Of a stretch of 64,000 nucleotides of DNA, positions 11,801-24,273 are shown piece by piece (position 1 is the stretch's first letter; the number at the start of each line of letters is the position of its first letter). The position numbers and the translations under genes are program-made. Below the pieces are notes generated by a model. The model was not told the origin of the DNA and searched no databases. It saw nothing but the letters and a program-made list of their open reading frames with translations. Source of the stretch: Hysterangium stoloniferum (Eukaryota > Basidiomycota > Agaricomycetes > Hysterangiales > Hysterangiaceae); the NCBI GenBank assembly GCA_015178975.1, contig WHVD01000277.1:1-64000 (forward strand). The letters run 5' to 3'.

Positions 11801-12044
11801 GAATATCTAAATAGAATGAGAACAGTGCGAGTCAACTACAGTGTCGACTAGTGCAAAGACCTGAGTGAGGGACTCGACCTTTGTGGTTCGAGCCCAGAAA
11901 CTATTAGTAAGTTAAAAGACACTACCTTTATAGGCAGCTGAGACATTACCCTTGACACCTCTTGCTATTCAACGTATGGGTCACTATGAGGTAGTGTCTG
12001 TTGGGTCAAAAAGGTCTGAGTCTCTATTTGGTGCCAAGTGCACC
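11801..12044. other. non-coding stretch upstream of the LTR element, ending in its TSD
   Basis: No gene is seen. A box-B-like 'GGTTCGAGCCC' at about 11895-11905 is noted but has no convincing partner. The last five bases, GCACC (12040-12044), are the left copy of the target-site duplication of the element at 12045-17541. Confidence 0.5.
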
Positions 12045-13101
12045 TGTTAAGTTCCCGAACCAAAGCTCCACGGATAGTCCCGCGGAGGTTCCCGGTAACT
12101 ATTCCAAACACACACTTGACTCCGGGAAATAGTCCCACGGAGTCCCCGGGCAATAGGTCCCGGGAAAGTTCCGGGGATTATTAGTACAAGGAACGGTGAT
12201 ATCAGAATAATTACCAGAAAGATATGGTGAACGACTGAGATGGACTTGGCTTCAGCTTATAGGCTGCGCCCTCGTACACTCATTCGGGTGTCCATATTTC
12301 GAGCTGACAGAATGCATACAGGAAGGTATAGATTCCGGAGTTCCCGTGGGAGTTCCGGGAATCGAGTATGCAGACAGACAAGAGGACTAGAGACTGTTCA
12401 AGGATCAAACTTGTTCGGGGGAAAACTAGTTCGAGATTGAAACTGGATTCTAAGTACATGAACATAGCAGACTTATATAGACTGTGAAATGTAATAATAC
12501 CAAATCCGGTATTAATGAGAGGCAGAACTATTAAACATAAAACAAAACAGGTAAATACTAAACTGGGAATTAGGGACGGAACGGAACGGGAGCGGAGAAC
12601 GAATCATGACAGATCATTTAACCATAACTGGAGCGGGGCTCAGTTAGAGGGGTTCCAGAAGTCCGGTCGGAGTCCGGTGACTTGGTGCACAAGATAGTGT
12701 CGAGTATAGACAGGCTTGATGTGCAGGAGGTCCGGTGGAGTCCGGTGGGTTTTCCAATGACTGGTGTGTGAGACGCAGAGACAGATAACAGGAGCGGGGT
12801 TCTATGCTCTGTTAGAGGGGTTCCAGGAGTCCGGTCGGAGTCCGGTGACTGGTACATATGACACAGAGTGTCGGGTGTACATAGAGTGGAGTCCGGAGTC
12901 CGGTGGAGTCCGAGGACTGGTGTATGAGACACAGAGGGTTAGGTGCAGACAGGTGGGGTGCGTACAGAGAGTCAGGCATAAACGAGTTGATGTACAGGGT
13001 CCCGTGGGAACTCCGGTTGTTACTATACAATATAGAGGGTCGGGAGCATGTAGGATGGGGTCCGGGGGCCCGGAGGCCGGCGGGTTTTCCGGTTCCTGAC
13101 A
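12045..13101 (-). repeat. LTR, left copy
   Basis: A 1057-bp direct repeat beginning TGTTAAGTTCC and ending GGTTCCTGACA. In element orientation it is the 3' LTR because the polypurine tract abuts it on the inner side. Confidence 0.92.
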
Positions 13102-16100
13102 GTACCCTCCCCTTAAGGCCGAAGTCCCATAGAGGCCATAGGAACATGATACGTTTGTTGGTTACACGTATGTGTCAACGAGTTGTATGATCTGGAAGGG
13201 AAAATTTGACCAAGAGCAAGTGATGGTACAGACAGCTCTTGAAGACAGATAGTGGCGGAAGTAGAGACGGAGTCCAAAAACAGGACAGAGAACCCACACA
13301 AAAAGTGATGGGTCCACAGAAAGGTCTGGGAAACTGACCAAGTGACAGAAGCACAGAGTGCTAGCAGGAGTCTGGGCGGAGCCCAGGCTGTTGGCCATGT
13401 GCACACCTCAAAGAAGGTGCTCACTAGTGCGCAAACCCGTGGGAAAATAAATCCCGGGAAGCGGGATGGCACATGGAAAGGCCAGGGGTCTTGGAGGAGA
13501 TTTGTAGACATACTGGATACTTGAAAGTAAGTTGAAACCTCTGAAAAAGGTCCAAAATCCAAAATGTCGAAAAATCCAACAAGGGCTGAAAGTCCGGAAA
13601 AGTCCGGAACATAGTTCGGAAGATCTGAGGGGTCCGGGGGTTCCGAGAGGTAGGAGACAGGTGATGAAAACATCCAGAGATGTCACAATGGACCGGGAGT
13701 TGCCCAAAGGCAAAGGGACATGGCAGAGTGAGAGCGGTCAAAGGTCGCAGTGTCCACAGGCAGGGTAAGTGCCCAAGACATAAAAAACCTGAAGGAACCA
13801 GATGTTGTGGAAAAGCCACAGGGGTTCCGAGGGCAGGTCAACCTTAAATCACAAGGAACAAACATGGGGAAAAGCCACGGATATTCCGATGGCAAGCAGG
13901 ACTTGTCCAAAACTTGAATGGTCTGTATCATGGGTTCCTGGATGAGAACCGGGAAATCCGGAGGTTCCGGGAACACACTGGATGAGAACCGGGAAGTCCT
14001 AGGGTTCCGAGAATACATTGGTGACATCAAGAAGTTTGGATAGAACTGCAAATGGGCTGAAGGGTGTAGATCTGGGAGGTCCGTGGGTTCCGGGATATAT
14101 TATATGAGAACTGGGGACTCCGAGAATACCCTGGGTGAGACCCGGGAAGTCCGGGGGCTCCGGGAATGTGCTGGTGACGAAGAAGTCCTCAGCAGGATTG
14201 CCACAGAACTGGAGGAGTGAACAACAACCCAAGAGCAAAGACAACTTGGAGGACAAGTCATCTAAGGGTCTGTAGAGTCCGAGAGTTCCATGGAATAATG
14301 ACCAGTTGGGGAAGTCCATGGGACCCGAGGAAGTAATGCTCTTACAACAGGGAGCATAAAGGGGGTCGGGGTCCAGTGGAGTCTAGGTTACTACCACTGA
14401 GGTCCATGGATTCCGAGGAATAACCCAAAAGGGTCATGATGGACAGGAGGCTGAAAGGATGGATACTTAACTCATCTGCCACTTAGTGGACTGAGAGTCG
14501 AGTGTGGTACAAAGAGCTAGAAAGGCAAAGAGAGACATAGGGTGACAGGGAATGATGAAGTGAGTCCAAAGGTGCGGAGTCCACGGATAGTGTGGCTAGA
14601 GAGAGGTTAGTGGGTAGAGAGGATATGGGTTTCAACTTATGCAGGTTTACTATAGCATAGTCGTTACTCCAACATTTACAGGGGTCCACGGATAATGCAT
14701 AATGCAGCTAGAGAGAGGTTAGTGGGTTTCAACTTATGCATGTAGGTTTACAATGGCATAGTCGTTACTCCCCTCTTTGGGATAGACGTCCCATCGTCTA
14801 GACAAAATGTCGGGTTTTCCATGGAGGTGGCTGGGTCGAAAACGGATGACTAAAAATCAAGTCAAAGGGTTGGTGCCAAAGGAGGTCAGGATTGCCGAAA
14901 GAAGGCAGTGGTGCCTGAAAAGGCCATGGATGCCTGAAAAGGCCTGAGGGTTGCCCGAAGGCCAAAAGAAAATGCCTGAAAGGCTGCATTAACTGATCTT
15001 GGCAAACGAAAACTCAACAAATAGGTAGGATCCAAATAGTTCGGAAATCCCGGAAAGTCCGGAAATCCGAAGAATCTGAAAGGTCCAAGGGTTCCGAGGA
15101 TTCCGGAAAGTTCGGAAATATCCACGGAAACCGAAACCGAAATTAAGTGAAAGAGTTGAAAGCCAAAAGAAAAGAGATGCCGAAAAGGTCAGAGATGCCC
15201 AGAAGGGCCATGGGTGCCGGAAAGGCCGTGGGTGCCTGAAAAGGCCAGGGGTGCCGAAAAGGCCATGGGTGCCGGTAGAGGATCACAAGGGCCATCGAGG
15301 CCACAGGTGCCGTTCGGGTCAGGGAAGTCTGAAAAGACCATGGGTGCCTAAAAAGGCCGAGAATGCCTAAAAAGGCCATGGAGGCCATGGAGGATCACAA
15401 GGGCCATCAAGACCACAAGTGCCGAAAAAGCCACGGAAGTCTGAAAAGACTCAGAGCAGACAAGACAAGTCAAATAAGAGGCATCGGGAATTCCGGAAAA
15501 GTTACTGCTCATTACCCAGAAATCAACGGATTTATAGCGGGTGAGACAGTGGTATCCTAGAAATAACCAAGCAACTTATCCAACACTGGTCAAGGTGACG
15601 TCCAGATTTGTTCCACAAGGAAACAAATAAAAGCTCCTCAGAGAAACTGAAAAGAGCCAGAAAATGTCCTGGAAGGGAACAGAAAGCCAGTCGCAGTTTG
15701 GAGTGTATCCAGGTTGCAAAAGACCGACAGAAAATGTTGCATGAAATCTTCCTGACTCGGAATCCGATCTGCCGGGAAACCCGGAAAGTCCGGAGAGTCA
15801 TTGTAGGAAAATACAGCAGGGCAGAGAGAGTCTGAAAGGTCGGGAAAAGGTTGGAGAATGAGTCGGAAAACAGAGACATGACAAGGAACATGCATGGGAC
15901 AGACATGGACCAAAGGGTCAGTCGGAAAAGGGTCCAAACAAAAGTTCGGAAAAGTTCGGAAAGGTCCGGGAACCAGAAAAGGTCCGAGGACAAGGCAGAT
16001 AGCGAGGGTAAGCAAGGCGATGTCGATTTGGAAATGTGAGCAATGGTTTTAGGAGGTATATCTGTAAAGAAAACCAAGCACTAGGTGACCAACACATTGA

Positions 16101-16484
16101 ACACTTGAATCCATAGTATACCGTCAAGGTAATTGGCAGACAGAGCGCAATTCCGGAGGCCGGGGGAAATCCGACACTATGGTGACTAGTAGGGAAATAA
16201 CCTATCTAGAATATCCGGAAATGAACGGGAGTCGAGCAAACCAGGGGCAGGACAAAAGCAAGGATCGGGGCAGGGCAAAAGAGTGGATCTGAGTAAGACA
16301 CGATCAGCTTCAGCCATTGACTTATCTCTGCATCTGGAAGTCAGAACGAAGTCTGAAAACACAAGCAATTCTGTAAAAGAATAAGTAATGCGATGCCGAT
16401 GTAGAACTGTGAACAAATGAATGTGGAATTTAAAACATGGGGTCAGATAAGGTAAACGAGTGACGAGTTGTAGTTTCAATCTAC

Positions 16485-17541
16485 TGTTAAGTTCCCGAAC
16501 CAAAGCTCCACGGATAGTCCCGCGGAGGTTCCCGGTAACTATTCCAAACACACACTTGACTCCGGGAAATAGTCCCACGGAGTCCCCGGGCAATAGGTCC
16601 CGGGAAAGTTCCGGGGATTATTAGTACAAGGAACGGTGATATCAGAATAATTACCAGAAAGATATGGTGAACGACTGAGATGGACTTGGCTTCAGCTTAT
16701 AGGCTGCGCCCTCGTACACTCATTCGGGTGTCCATATTTCGAGCTGACAGAATGCATACAGGAAGGTATAGATTCCGGAGTTCCCGTGGGAGTTCCGGGA
16801 ATCGAGTATGCAGACAGACAAGAGGACTAGAGACTGTTCAAGGATCAAACTTGTTCGGGGGAAAACTAGTTCGAGATTGAAACTGGATTCTAAGTACATG
16901 AACATAGCAGACTTATATAGACTGTGAAATGTAATAATACCAAATCCGGTATTAATGAGAGGCAGAACTATTAAACATAAAACAAAACAGGTAAATACTA
17001 AACTGGGAATTAGGGACGGAACGGAACGGGAGCGGAGAACGAATCATGACAGATCATTTAACCATAACTGGAGCGGGGCTCAGTTAGAGGGGTTCCAGAA
17101 GTCCGGTCGGAGTCCGGTGACTTGGTGCACAAGATAGTGTCGGGTATAGACAGGCTTGATGTGCAGGAGGTCCGGTGGAGTCCGGTGGGTTTTCCAATGA
17201 CTGGTGTGTGAGACGCAGAGACAGATAACAGGAGCGGGGTTCTATGCTCTGTTAGAGGGGTTCCAGGAGTCCGGTCGGAGTCCGGTGACTGGTACATATG
17301 ACACAGAGTGTCGGGTGTACATAGAGTGGAGTCCGGAGTCCGGTGGAGTCCGAGGACTGGTGTATGAGACACAGAGGGTTAGGTGCAGACAGGTGGGGTG
17401 CGTACAGAGAGTCAGGCATAAACGAGTTGATGTACAGGGTCCCGTGGGAACTCCGGTTGTTACTATACAATATAGAGGGTCGGGAGCATGTAGGATGGGG
17501 TCCGGGGGCCCGGAGGCCGGCGGGTTTTCCGGTTCCTGACA
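16485..17541 (-). repeat. LTR, right copy
   Basis: Same length and, by eye, one mismatch from the left copy. In element orientation it is the 5' LTR. Confidence 0.92.
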
Positions 17542-17546
17542 GCACC

Positions 17547-17679
17547 CATAAGTATACACAAAGCTTTGAACTAAAGAATTAACGGTATGCTCGAAAGGTA
17601 TAACAAATAAAAGAATGGAAATAAAAGGGAGATAATAATGTAATATATTGTATCTAATATTCAACGGTCTGATCATGAT
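17547..17679. other. short A/T-rich flank
   Basis: Nothing recognisable; it separates the LTR element from repeat R1. Confidence 0.4.
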
Positions 17680-18210
17680 ATATGCATACCCTTCACAGCT
17701 GTGCAGCAATTACCTAGAGAGTCAATTTTTGGATAATGCATGGCTGCCGTGCTTACACAGGATACACAGTGTTTCATCCCTTCTTTTAAACAAGCCTATT
17801 TTAAACAAGGCCCACTTACCCTCCTTCATCCATACAGACTCTATACTCTCAAGCTAGCTTACTACTTTCTATGCTAATTCTTACACTTCACCAGATCATC
17901 ATGGCAGCCAGGTATAGTTTGGTGTGTTGTCATTACAAAATGCGGCAGCTTCACAGTTCTTGAGCATTCGAATTCAAGTCATCCAGCTGTGCATTCATAA
18001 TAGGAGGGCATGTTGTGCTTGTATGGTGCAAGCAGATGGAGAGTCAATTCCAGGGAAACCCTGCTTAGCATTGGGTGGCCCCATAGGATCTGTAGTGTTT
18101 CATCTCTTCCTTCTTAAACAAGGCCCATTATTCGTAATACCTTCCTTGAAACATATAAGTTCGGATTCCCTTAAATCCCCTTCCCCGAATGCTTGGTGGG
18201 ACAGCAGTTC
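17680..18210 (+). repeat. repeat R1, CpG-depleted relative of 29240-29540
   Basis: Phrases such as 'TGCAGCAATTA', 'AGAGTCAATTT', 'GATACACAG', 'AAGGCCCA' and 'TTCCTTCATCCAT', then an ATG followed by 'GGTATAGTTTG' and 'TTCTTGAGC', occur in the same order here and at 29240-29540. Part of the block (about 18000-18140) is repeated a second time within R1. Where the 29 kb copy has CG, this copy mostly has TG or CA. The shared ATG opens only a short, unrecognised frame (MA.RYSL type). It may be a leader or promoter region of a dispersed element; I cannot name it. Confidence 0.65.
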
Positions 18211-18433
18211 CTGATGCAAGTTGATGCATGCTAGAAAGCCAGGACTGCTCATGACTCACATTGAGACATCAGATGATAAGAAAGATAACATACACCACAT
18301 GCATGTGGGGTATGGGAATCTGGTGATGCAAAATAATTAATTAAATATTAATTCACACTAGGACTTTAACAACTTGAAAATATTCAACACAATAATGATA
18401 TATTTTTGAATCTCCAAAGCTCCATGGTATTCT
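18211..18433. other. A/T-rich non-coding flank of the Copia element
   Basis: No gene is seen. The last five bases, ATTCT (18429-18433), are the left target-site duplication of the Copia element. Confidence 0.5.
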
Positions 18434-18740
18434 TGTTAGAGTATGATACTAGAGCTCTAACATAGTCTATTATAATCTCCATATTTTTCTGATATTTGTA
18501 GTATTTTTCCCAGTACTGTAGGTGCAGTATTAAGTGAGTTACCTTAAGTCAGTACCTTCTGTATAGGTGCTTAGATAAGCACCTAGTAGTATAGTCCACT
18601 GTGGGTGTGGGAAAGTCTCCTTAGTGTTTACTTTCCAATCATACTCGCAGGTATGTCTTTACAGTTGAATATATTTAGTGTTTACTTTCCAATCACACTC
18701 ACAGGGGTGTTCTACAAAGGGTTATCCAACTGTTTCAACA
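18434..18740 (+). repeat. Copia 5' LTR (307 bp, long form)
   Basis: It begins TGTTAGAGTATGATAC and ends CAACTGTTTCAACA. It contains a roughly 60-bp internal duplication ('GTTTACTTTCCAATCA...' occurs twice) that the 3' LTR lacks. Confidence 0.9.
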
Positions 18741-19026
18741 GGTTATGGGCCCCGGTTTCTAAACTGCTACATTCAGTTGCTATCTGTGCAATCCATCACT
18801 TCCCACATCTTTATTGACAACTTCTATTATCTAACACACTTTACATTGTGTTTAAATCTTATTTCTGGTCATATCTCTGTGGTTTTGGACTTGCTTTGGT
18901 CACTTTCTGCACTCACCCCACCCTCCTGCCCTTGCCTGTATTTTTCACTTATTAAGTGCCCGCTTAGTGCTGGTTGCCTTATAAGGAAATATATTCCCAT
19001 GTTCAAAAGTCAAAAACCTGGTCATC

Positions 19027-19841
19027 TGTTAGGATACGTACAGGGTGGGTCTCCGGAGAAACCTGCGGGATATCCGGTAGGACTTGGCTTCAGCTTATAG
19101 GCTGCACCCTCGCTAGATCGTGTTGTCCAATTTCAGACAGGCAGATGGGAATCCCGGGGAGTCCAGGTGGGGGTCGTGGTCGAGAGGTTGTAGGTTGGAG
19201 GTCGTGGGTTAAGAGGTCGTGAGTGGTGAGAGAGATAGATGCACCGGAGCCCGTGGGCTCCAACTAGTGTGAGCGGTGTGATTCAAGTAGGGATTAGAGC
19301 GGAAAATGTATTAGATTACTGGGGGGAATCTAAGCTGATTTTCTGACTGGATCGTATCTACAACATCTGCCAGTTTAAATAGACCATGGAGTGAATGTCA
19401 TACTGAATCCAGTAATAATGAAACAAAACAAGCAAAACATAAAACGGGAATAGTAAACACCAAATTTGGTGTTAGGAATGGGACAGAATGGAGCAGAGTC
19501 CAAATAGTGACAAATCATAAACCATAATGGGAAACGGAATGGAAGCGGAGTCTGAATCGTGACAGGTCATTTGACTAAAATGGGAATGGGGCTCTGTTAG
19601 AGGGATGACGGGTTTTCTGAGCGGGGTCCGGTGACTGACATGTGGGACGAGGTTGGACATAGACAGAGATGGAGTCTGGTGGGTTTTCCGGTGACTGAAA
19701 CACAATGTAACGAAGTCGAACATAGACAAGTCTGACATACGGAGTCCAGCGGGAATTCCAGTAAACTGATAATGGGTGCATATAGGGCGCGGGTGTGTAT
19801 AAGTTAGCACCTGGAGTCCGGCGGGATTTCCGATCGTAACA
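19027..19841. mobile_element. solo LTR nested in the Copia leader (fossil)
   Basis: It begins TGTTAGGATACG, ends CGATCGTAACA, and is flanked by TCATC on both sides (19022-19026 and 19842-19846). It shares blocks with the 1057-bp LTR of the element at 12045-17541, for example 'GACTTGGCTTCAGCTTATAG' and 'GTTAGAGGG', so it belongs to a related family. Its position between the Copia 5' LTR and Gag shows it arrived after the Copia element. Confidence 0.88.
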
Positions 19842-22800
19842 TCATCCAATTTTCATTTTTTGGTCAACTTATTTTTTGTCACTTTGTAACTCTTGTGACT
19901 TATCTGTCACACTCCCTCCTGCCCTTTCTGGAACTTCACAGTGTTGTCTGGCTTTCTGCCAGATTGTTTTGCTGTCTATCACAGGGTCTTTTTATATACA
20001 TTGGTTTTGAACTGTTGGCATAGTGCACTTCAGTAAGCCTGTGTTTCTACCTTCCTTGCAACATCACAGTAACCCTGTTGAGCAAGGTGGTGTTACAACT
20101 GGTTCTCCAATTAATTAGTCTTTTTTTATATACAGGCAAATCTTTAGCATGGCGTCCAGCAGTACTTACAAGCACCAGAGTGTTATTTTGGGAGAGTCAA
20201 ATTATCAGGATTGGCATCATGATCTTATTGGTTTATTACATATGGACAATTGCCTTACCATTGTCCTTGGCAAAAAAAAGCAGCCCAATGATGTTAAACT
20301 ACTTACACCCTAGTTGAAATGCTCCAACAAAGCAGCTGGTAATATTTGGTGCTCTATTGGACCTACCCAGAGCAGTCATATTGATGTTAATGATGCTCCT
20401 AATGATATGTTGAAACTGTACCAGGCATATTCTACTTGCACCTTTTGCAAGCATCACTCTCATATACAGAGTAATTGCCATCTTTACAAATTTGCAAAGA
20501 AGCAGGCATTAAAACAAGTAGAGCAGAAGAAGAAGAAGCGTAAAAGGAGAAAGATAGTCAAAGCATATACTAGTGTCTCTGATAAAGTCTCAGTAGAGAA
20601 TCTGCCAGAGTCTGCTGGCAATGCAAGTGCTTGCATTCCTGATCCTTCTGATCCGTCTTGCACTCTCCTTGTTCATGCTAGTTCTGATTGGACAGCTGAT
20701 ACAGGTGCTTCTTCATATATGATACCACATTGTCACTGGTTTTCAAGCTATAAGCCTTTTCAAATTCCTATCTAAGTTGCAAATGGACATGTCATCATGT
20801 CTGCAGGAATAGGAGCTGTGCAGTTTAAGCCTAAAGGCAAAGGCAATATAACATTGGAATTTGAAAGAGTTCTCCATGTTCCCCATCTCACAAGCAACCT
20901 ACTTTCAGTCTTGTACTTGACAAGGAAAAAGAACTTCTATGTTTCTATCTTTAGTTCCACCATGTCTTTTTATCAGAAGAAGGTTCTGCATTTCACTGCA
21001 ACAGTCAATGAACATAATCAGGCCTATTTTGATGGAATTACAGTACCTATGACAGATTATGCTGGTCTTGTTACAATCTGTCCACTAGATTCTACACTTT
21101 GGCATCGTCGTTTCAGCCATCTGAATCATGCTGATGTAAAGAAACTTCTGACAGGAGACTTGGTCACTGGTATTCAGATGGACTCTCAGATTGCTCCAGA
21201 CCCTATTTGTGAACCTTGCTTAGCTAGTAAACAGAATAGAGTGGTTAATAAGATGGCTACAACATGCTACACTACACCACTTGCACTCATTCACAGTGAT
21301 GTTCATGGTCCTCTACCTACACAAACTGTAGAAGGATTTCACTACTGGGTAACTTTCATTGATGATGTCTCATGCTATACTGCCACTGCATTGCTTAAAA
21401 ATAAAAGTGATGCATTTCAGGCATTTAAGCAATATAAGGCCAAAGTAGAGAATATGCTTGGTCAGAAGATCAAGATCTTTAGGGATGACAAAGGTGGAGA
21501 ATATATGTCAAAGGAATTTGATACTTTTCTTTAAAATGCAGGTATTAGTCAGCAGCATACTGTCTGAAATGAGCCTCACCAAAATGGTGTGGCTGAATGC
21601 TTTAATAGGACATTGGAAGAAGGAGCTACTTCCATTATGGCTGAATCCCATCTTCCTCCTTCTTTTTGGGGACATGCTGTCCTTGCAATTACTTATGTGC
21701 GCAATCACTCACCTACTACTGCTCTCAAACACTCTGTGCCCTACACTGTTTTCCATGGCAGTAAATTAGATGTGTCACAACTCAGAGTATTTGGATCTAC
21801 TGCCTATGTACATGTGCAGAAGGATCAATGTATTGGACTTGGCTCTCATACACAGAAGTGTGTCTTCATTGGATATCCTCCAGATTATAAGGGTTGGTTA
21901 TTTTACAACCCATTGACTAAAAAGACAATAATTAGCAATAATGCTGTTTTTAATGAGAGAGTCTTACCAGGACTATCCAAGCAGACTACACTTCCTCCTC
22001 CTTCTATTCCTAAGGCGTTTCCTGATAACCAACAATTTATTGATATGTTTATTCCTGGGTCTACTCAGGTGGGAGTTGATTCCAATCAGGTGGGAGATGA
22101 TCAGGGTAATGCTTTGGCTCCTGATTCTGGCTCTAACTCTGATTCTGCTTCTGAGCATTCACCAAGTCCTCCCCCTCAACCATGTCGCAATCCACCCAGA
22201 AACAGAGTTCCTCCTAAGCGTTTCTGGCAAGTTGACCCTGCTAACATCCACAACTATAGAGAATCTACTCCTGTAGTTGAGTCCAGTAATGAAGCAGAGG
22301 ATTCTGTACCAGCGTCTCTTCAACCAGTTGAGTCTGAGGAGGAAGCTTTAGGTGCCAGTGAAGGAGATCTTTATATCTCTGTAGATGAGGCCTTTGAGTT
22401 TGCTTATAAAGCTAGTGCCAATGATACTGCACCTAGAACTCTGAAAGTGGCCTTGCAAAGTCCTGATACTGACAAGTGGTATGATGCTGCATATGCTGAA
22501 ATACAATCTTTGCTTGAAAATGGCACTTTTCACCTTGCCAAATTACCTGAGGGTCATAACGCTATTGGCTCTCATTGGGTGTTTGTAATAAAGTGTAAAA
22601 AGGATGGCTCAATTAACAGGTTCAAAGCTCATCTTGTTGCCAAAGGCTATGCACAGCGACCAGGGTTTGATTTCACTGATACTTTTGCTCCTACTGCCAA
22701 ATGGGCCACCTTGCATGCTATTCCAGCTTTGGCTGCATTAGAGGATATGGAACTTGAGAGTATAGATATTTCTTCTGCATTCTTAAATGGTGAACTTGAA

Positions 22801-24022
22801 GAGGAGGTGTACTTGCAACAACCTGAGGACTTTCACCAAGGTGCTCGTGATGAGTTTTTACTTCTCTTGAAGGGACTTTATGGTTTACGTCAATCACCAT
22901 GTATCTGGCACAAGAAGTTGAATGCTGTCTTGCTCAGTTTAGGTTTCAAACAGGTACTATGTGATCATAGTATTTGGGTCTTCCAAAAGGGTGATGTCAA
23001 AGTCATTATACCAGTATTTGTAGATGACATGACTATTGCATCCAAATCCAAGGAGGCTATTAAGAAGCTCAAAGATGTTCTAAAGAGTCACTTCAAATTG
23101 CATGATCTTGGTCCAATTACTTACTTATTGGGTGTTGGCATTGAAAGGGACAGGAAGAAGAGAACCATTACTCTATCACAGCGGCAATACATTTTGGACA
23201 TGTTACAGCATTATGGTCTTGCTGATTGCAATCTACTTAGTACACCTGTAGTGCCTAACTTGAAATTAAATAAAGACCAGGCTCCAGTGTCCCCTGAGGA
23301 GATTGCATATATGAAGGAGATTGCATATATGAAGGATATTCCATAGATCCATGCTATTGGGTCTTATGTATTTGGCTGTTGCTACTCATCCAGACATTGC
23401 TTACACTGTTGGTGTATTGGCTAGATTCAATCACAATCCAGGAAAGGCTCATTGGCTGGCAGTAAAACATCTTTTCTGCTATCTCAAAGGCACCCTTGAC
23501 CTGGGTTTGACCTATGGCCCTAGTAATGACAAGAAACTATTTGTGTCCTATTCATATGCTGATCATGGAGGTGATAAATCTACTGGAAAATCTACTGGTG
23601 CATATATGGTTAAAATGAGTACTGGAGCCATTAGCTGGCAGAGTAAACTGCAAACTACTGTTACTCTCTCTACTACTGAAGCAGAGTATATTGCAGCAGT
23701 ATCAGCAGGTGCAGAGGTATTATGGTTGCAGAACTTGTTTGAGGAATTGGGATATCCTCAAAAGACTGCATCCACATTGTACCTTGACAACCAATCTGCT
23801 ATGGCAGTTGCCAGAGATCCTGAACACCATGGTCAAATGAAGCATCTTGATTTGAGGACATATTGATTAAGGCAGGAAGTTTATAGTGGGAAGATTAAAG
23901 TGGTTTATCTACCTACTTCAGAGATGCCTGCAGATTTATTAACCAAACTATTGGCTAAGCCAAAGGTGGAATATTTGAGAAAACTATTGGGACTAGCATA
24001 GAGCTGTCTCATCAGGTGGGAG

Positions 24023-24268
24023 TGTTAGAGTATTATATTACAGCTCAAACATAGTCTATTATGATCTCCATATTTTTCTGATATTTTTAGTATTTTTCCC
24101 AGCACTGTAGGTGCAGTATTGTGTGAGTTACCTTAGGTCAGTACCTCCTGTATAGGTGCTTAGATAAGCACCTAGTAGCATAGTGGGTGTGGGAAAGTCT
24201 CCTTAGTGTTTACTTTCCAATCACACTCACAGGGGTGTTCTGCAAAGGGTTATTCAACTGTTTCAACA
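24023..24268 (+). repeat. Copia 3' LTR (246 bp, short form)
   Basis: Same ends as the 5' LTR, but one copy of the internal duplicated segment. It is followed by the target duplication ATTCT. Confidence 0.9.
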
Positions 24269-24273
24269 ATTCT

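Larger units (their letters stand above)
12045..17541 (-). mobile_element. young non-autonomous LTR retroelement (fossil without pol)
   Basis: Two 1057-bp LTRs flank a 3383-bp internal region. The 5-bp target duplication GCACC is at 12040-12044 and 17542-17546. The LTRs differ by one mismatch by eye, so the insertion is very recent. The polypurine stretch AAGGGGAGGGTA, read on the minus strand just inside the left LTR (13102-13113), puts the element on the minus strand. The internal region shows no Gag zinc knuckle, protease, reverse transcriptase or integrase. It is dominated by degenerate 'GTCCGGGG/GTTCCG' phrases that open meaningless Pro/Phe-rich frames. It therefore resembles a LARD-type non-autonomous element that would depend on a relative elsewhere. 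It looks whole as such an element. Its LTR shares blocks with the LTRs at 11425 and 19027. Confidence 0.88.
18434..24268 (+). mobile_element. Ty1/Copia LTR retrotransposon (fossil, broken)
   Basis: The element is bounded by TGTTAG...TTTCAACA LTRs and the target duplication ATTCT (18429-18433 and 24269-24273). Parts in Copia order: a shortened Gag-like region (about 20150-20650) with a CCHC zinc knuckle, a DTGAS protease motif (about 20697), integrase with an N-terminal HHCC-type zinc domain and catalytic core (about 21070-21760), reverse transcriptase (about 22430-23340) with an FVDDM active-site box, and RNase H (about 23380-23990). A polypurine stretch AGGTGGGAG precedes the 3' LTR. A foreign solo LTR (19027-19841) is nested in the leader. 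The coding region is interrupted by a handful of breaks, so the copy is dead. LTR divergence of roughly 5% makes it clearly older than the element at 12045-17541. The sequence is CpG-poor. Confidence 0.93.

Noticed and set aside
10137-11835. Many open frames of 60-245 codons on both strands, rich in Arg/Glu/Gly on the plus strand and Ser/Leu/Pro on the minus strand
   Set aside because: They are translations of the 63-67 bp purine-rich minisatellite and show its periodicity rather than protein-like variation.
11840-11910. Possible tRNA or tRNA-derived SINE (box B GGTTCGAGCCC)
   Set aside because: Only the box B fits well; the candidate box A is imperfect and no cloverleaf or acceptor stem can be drawn.
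13113-16077. Minus-strand frames of 100-186 codons, rich in Pro, Phe and Ser
   Set aside because: They lie in the interior of the non-autonomous LTR element and reflect repeated GTCCGG/GTTCCG phrases; no Gag, protease, RT or integrase motif is present.
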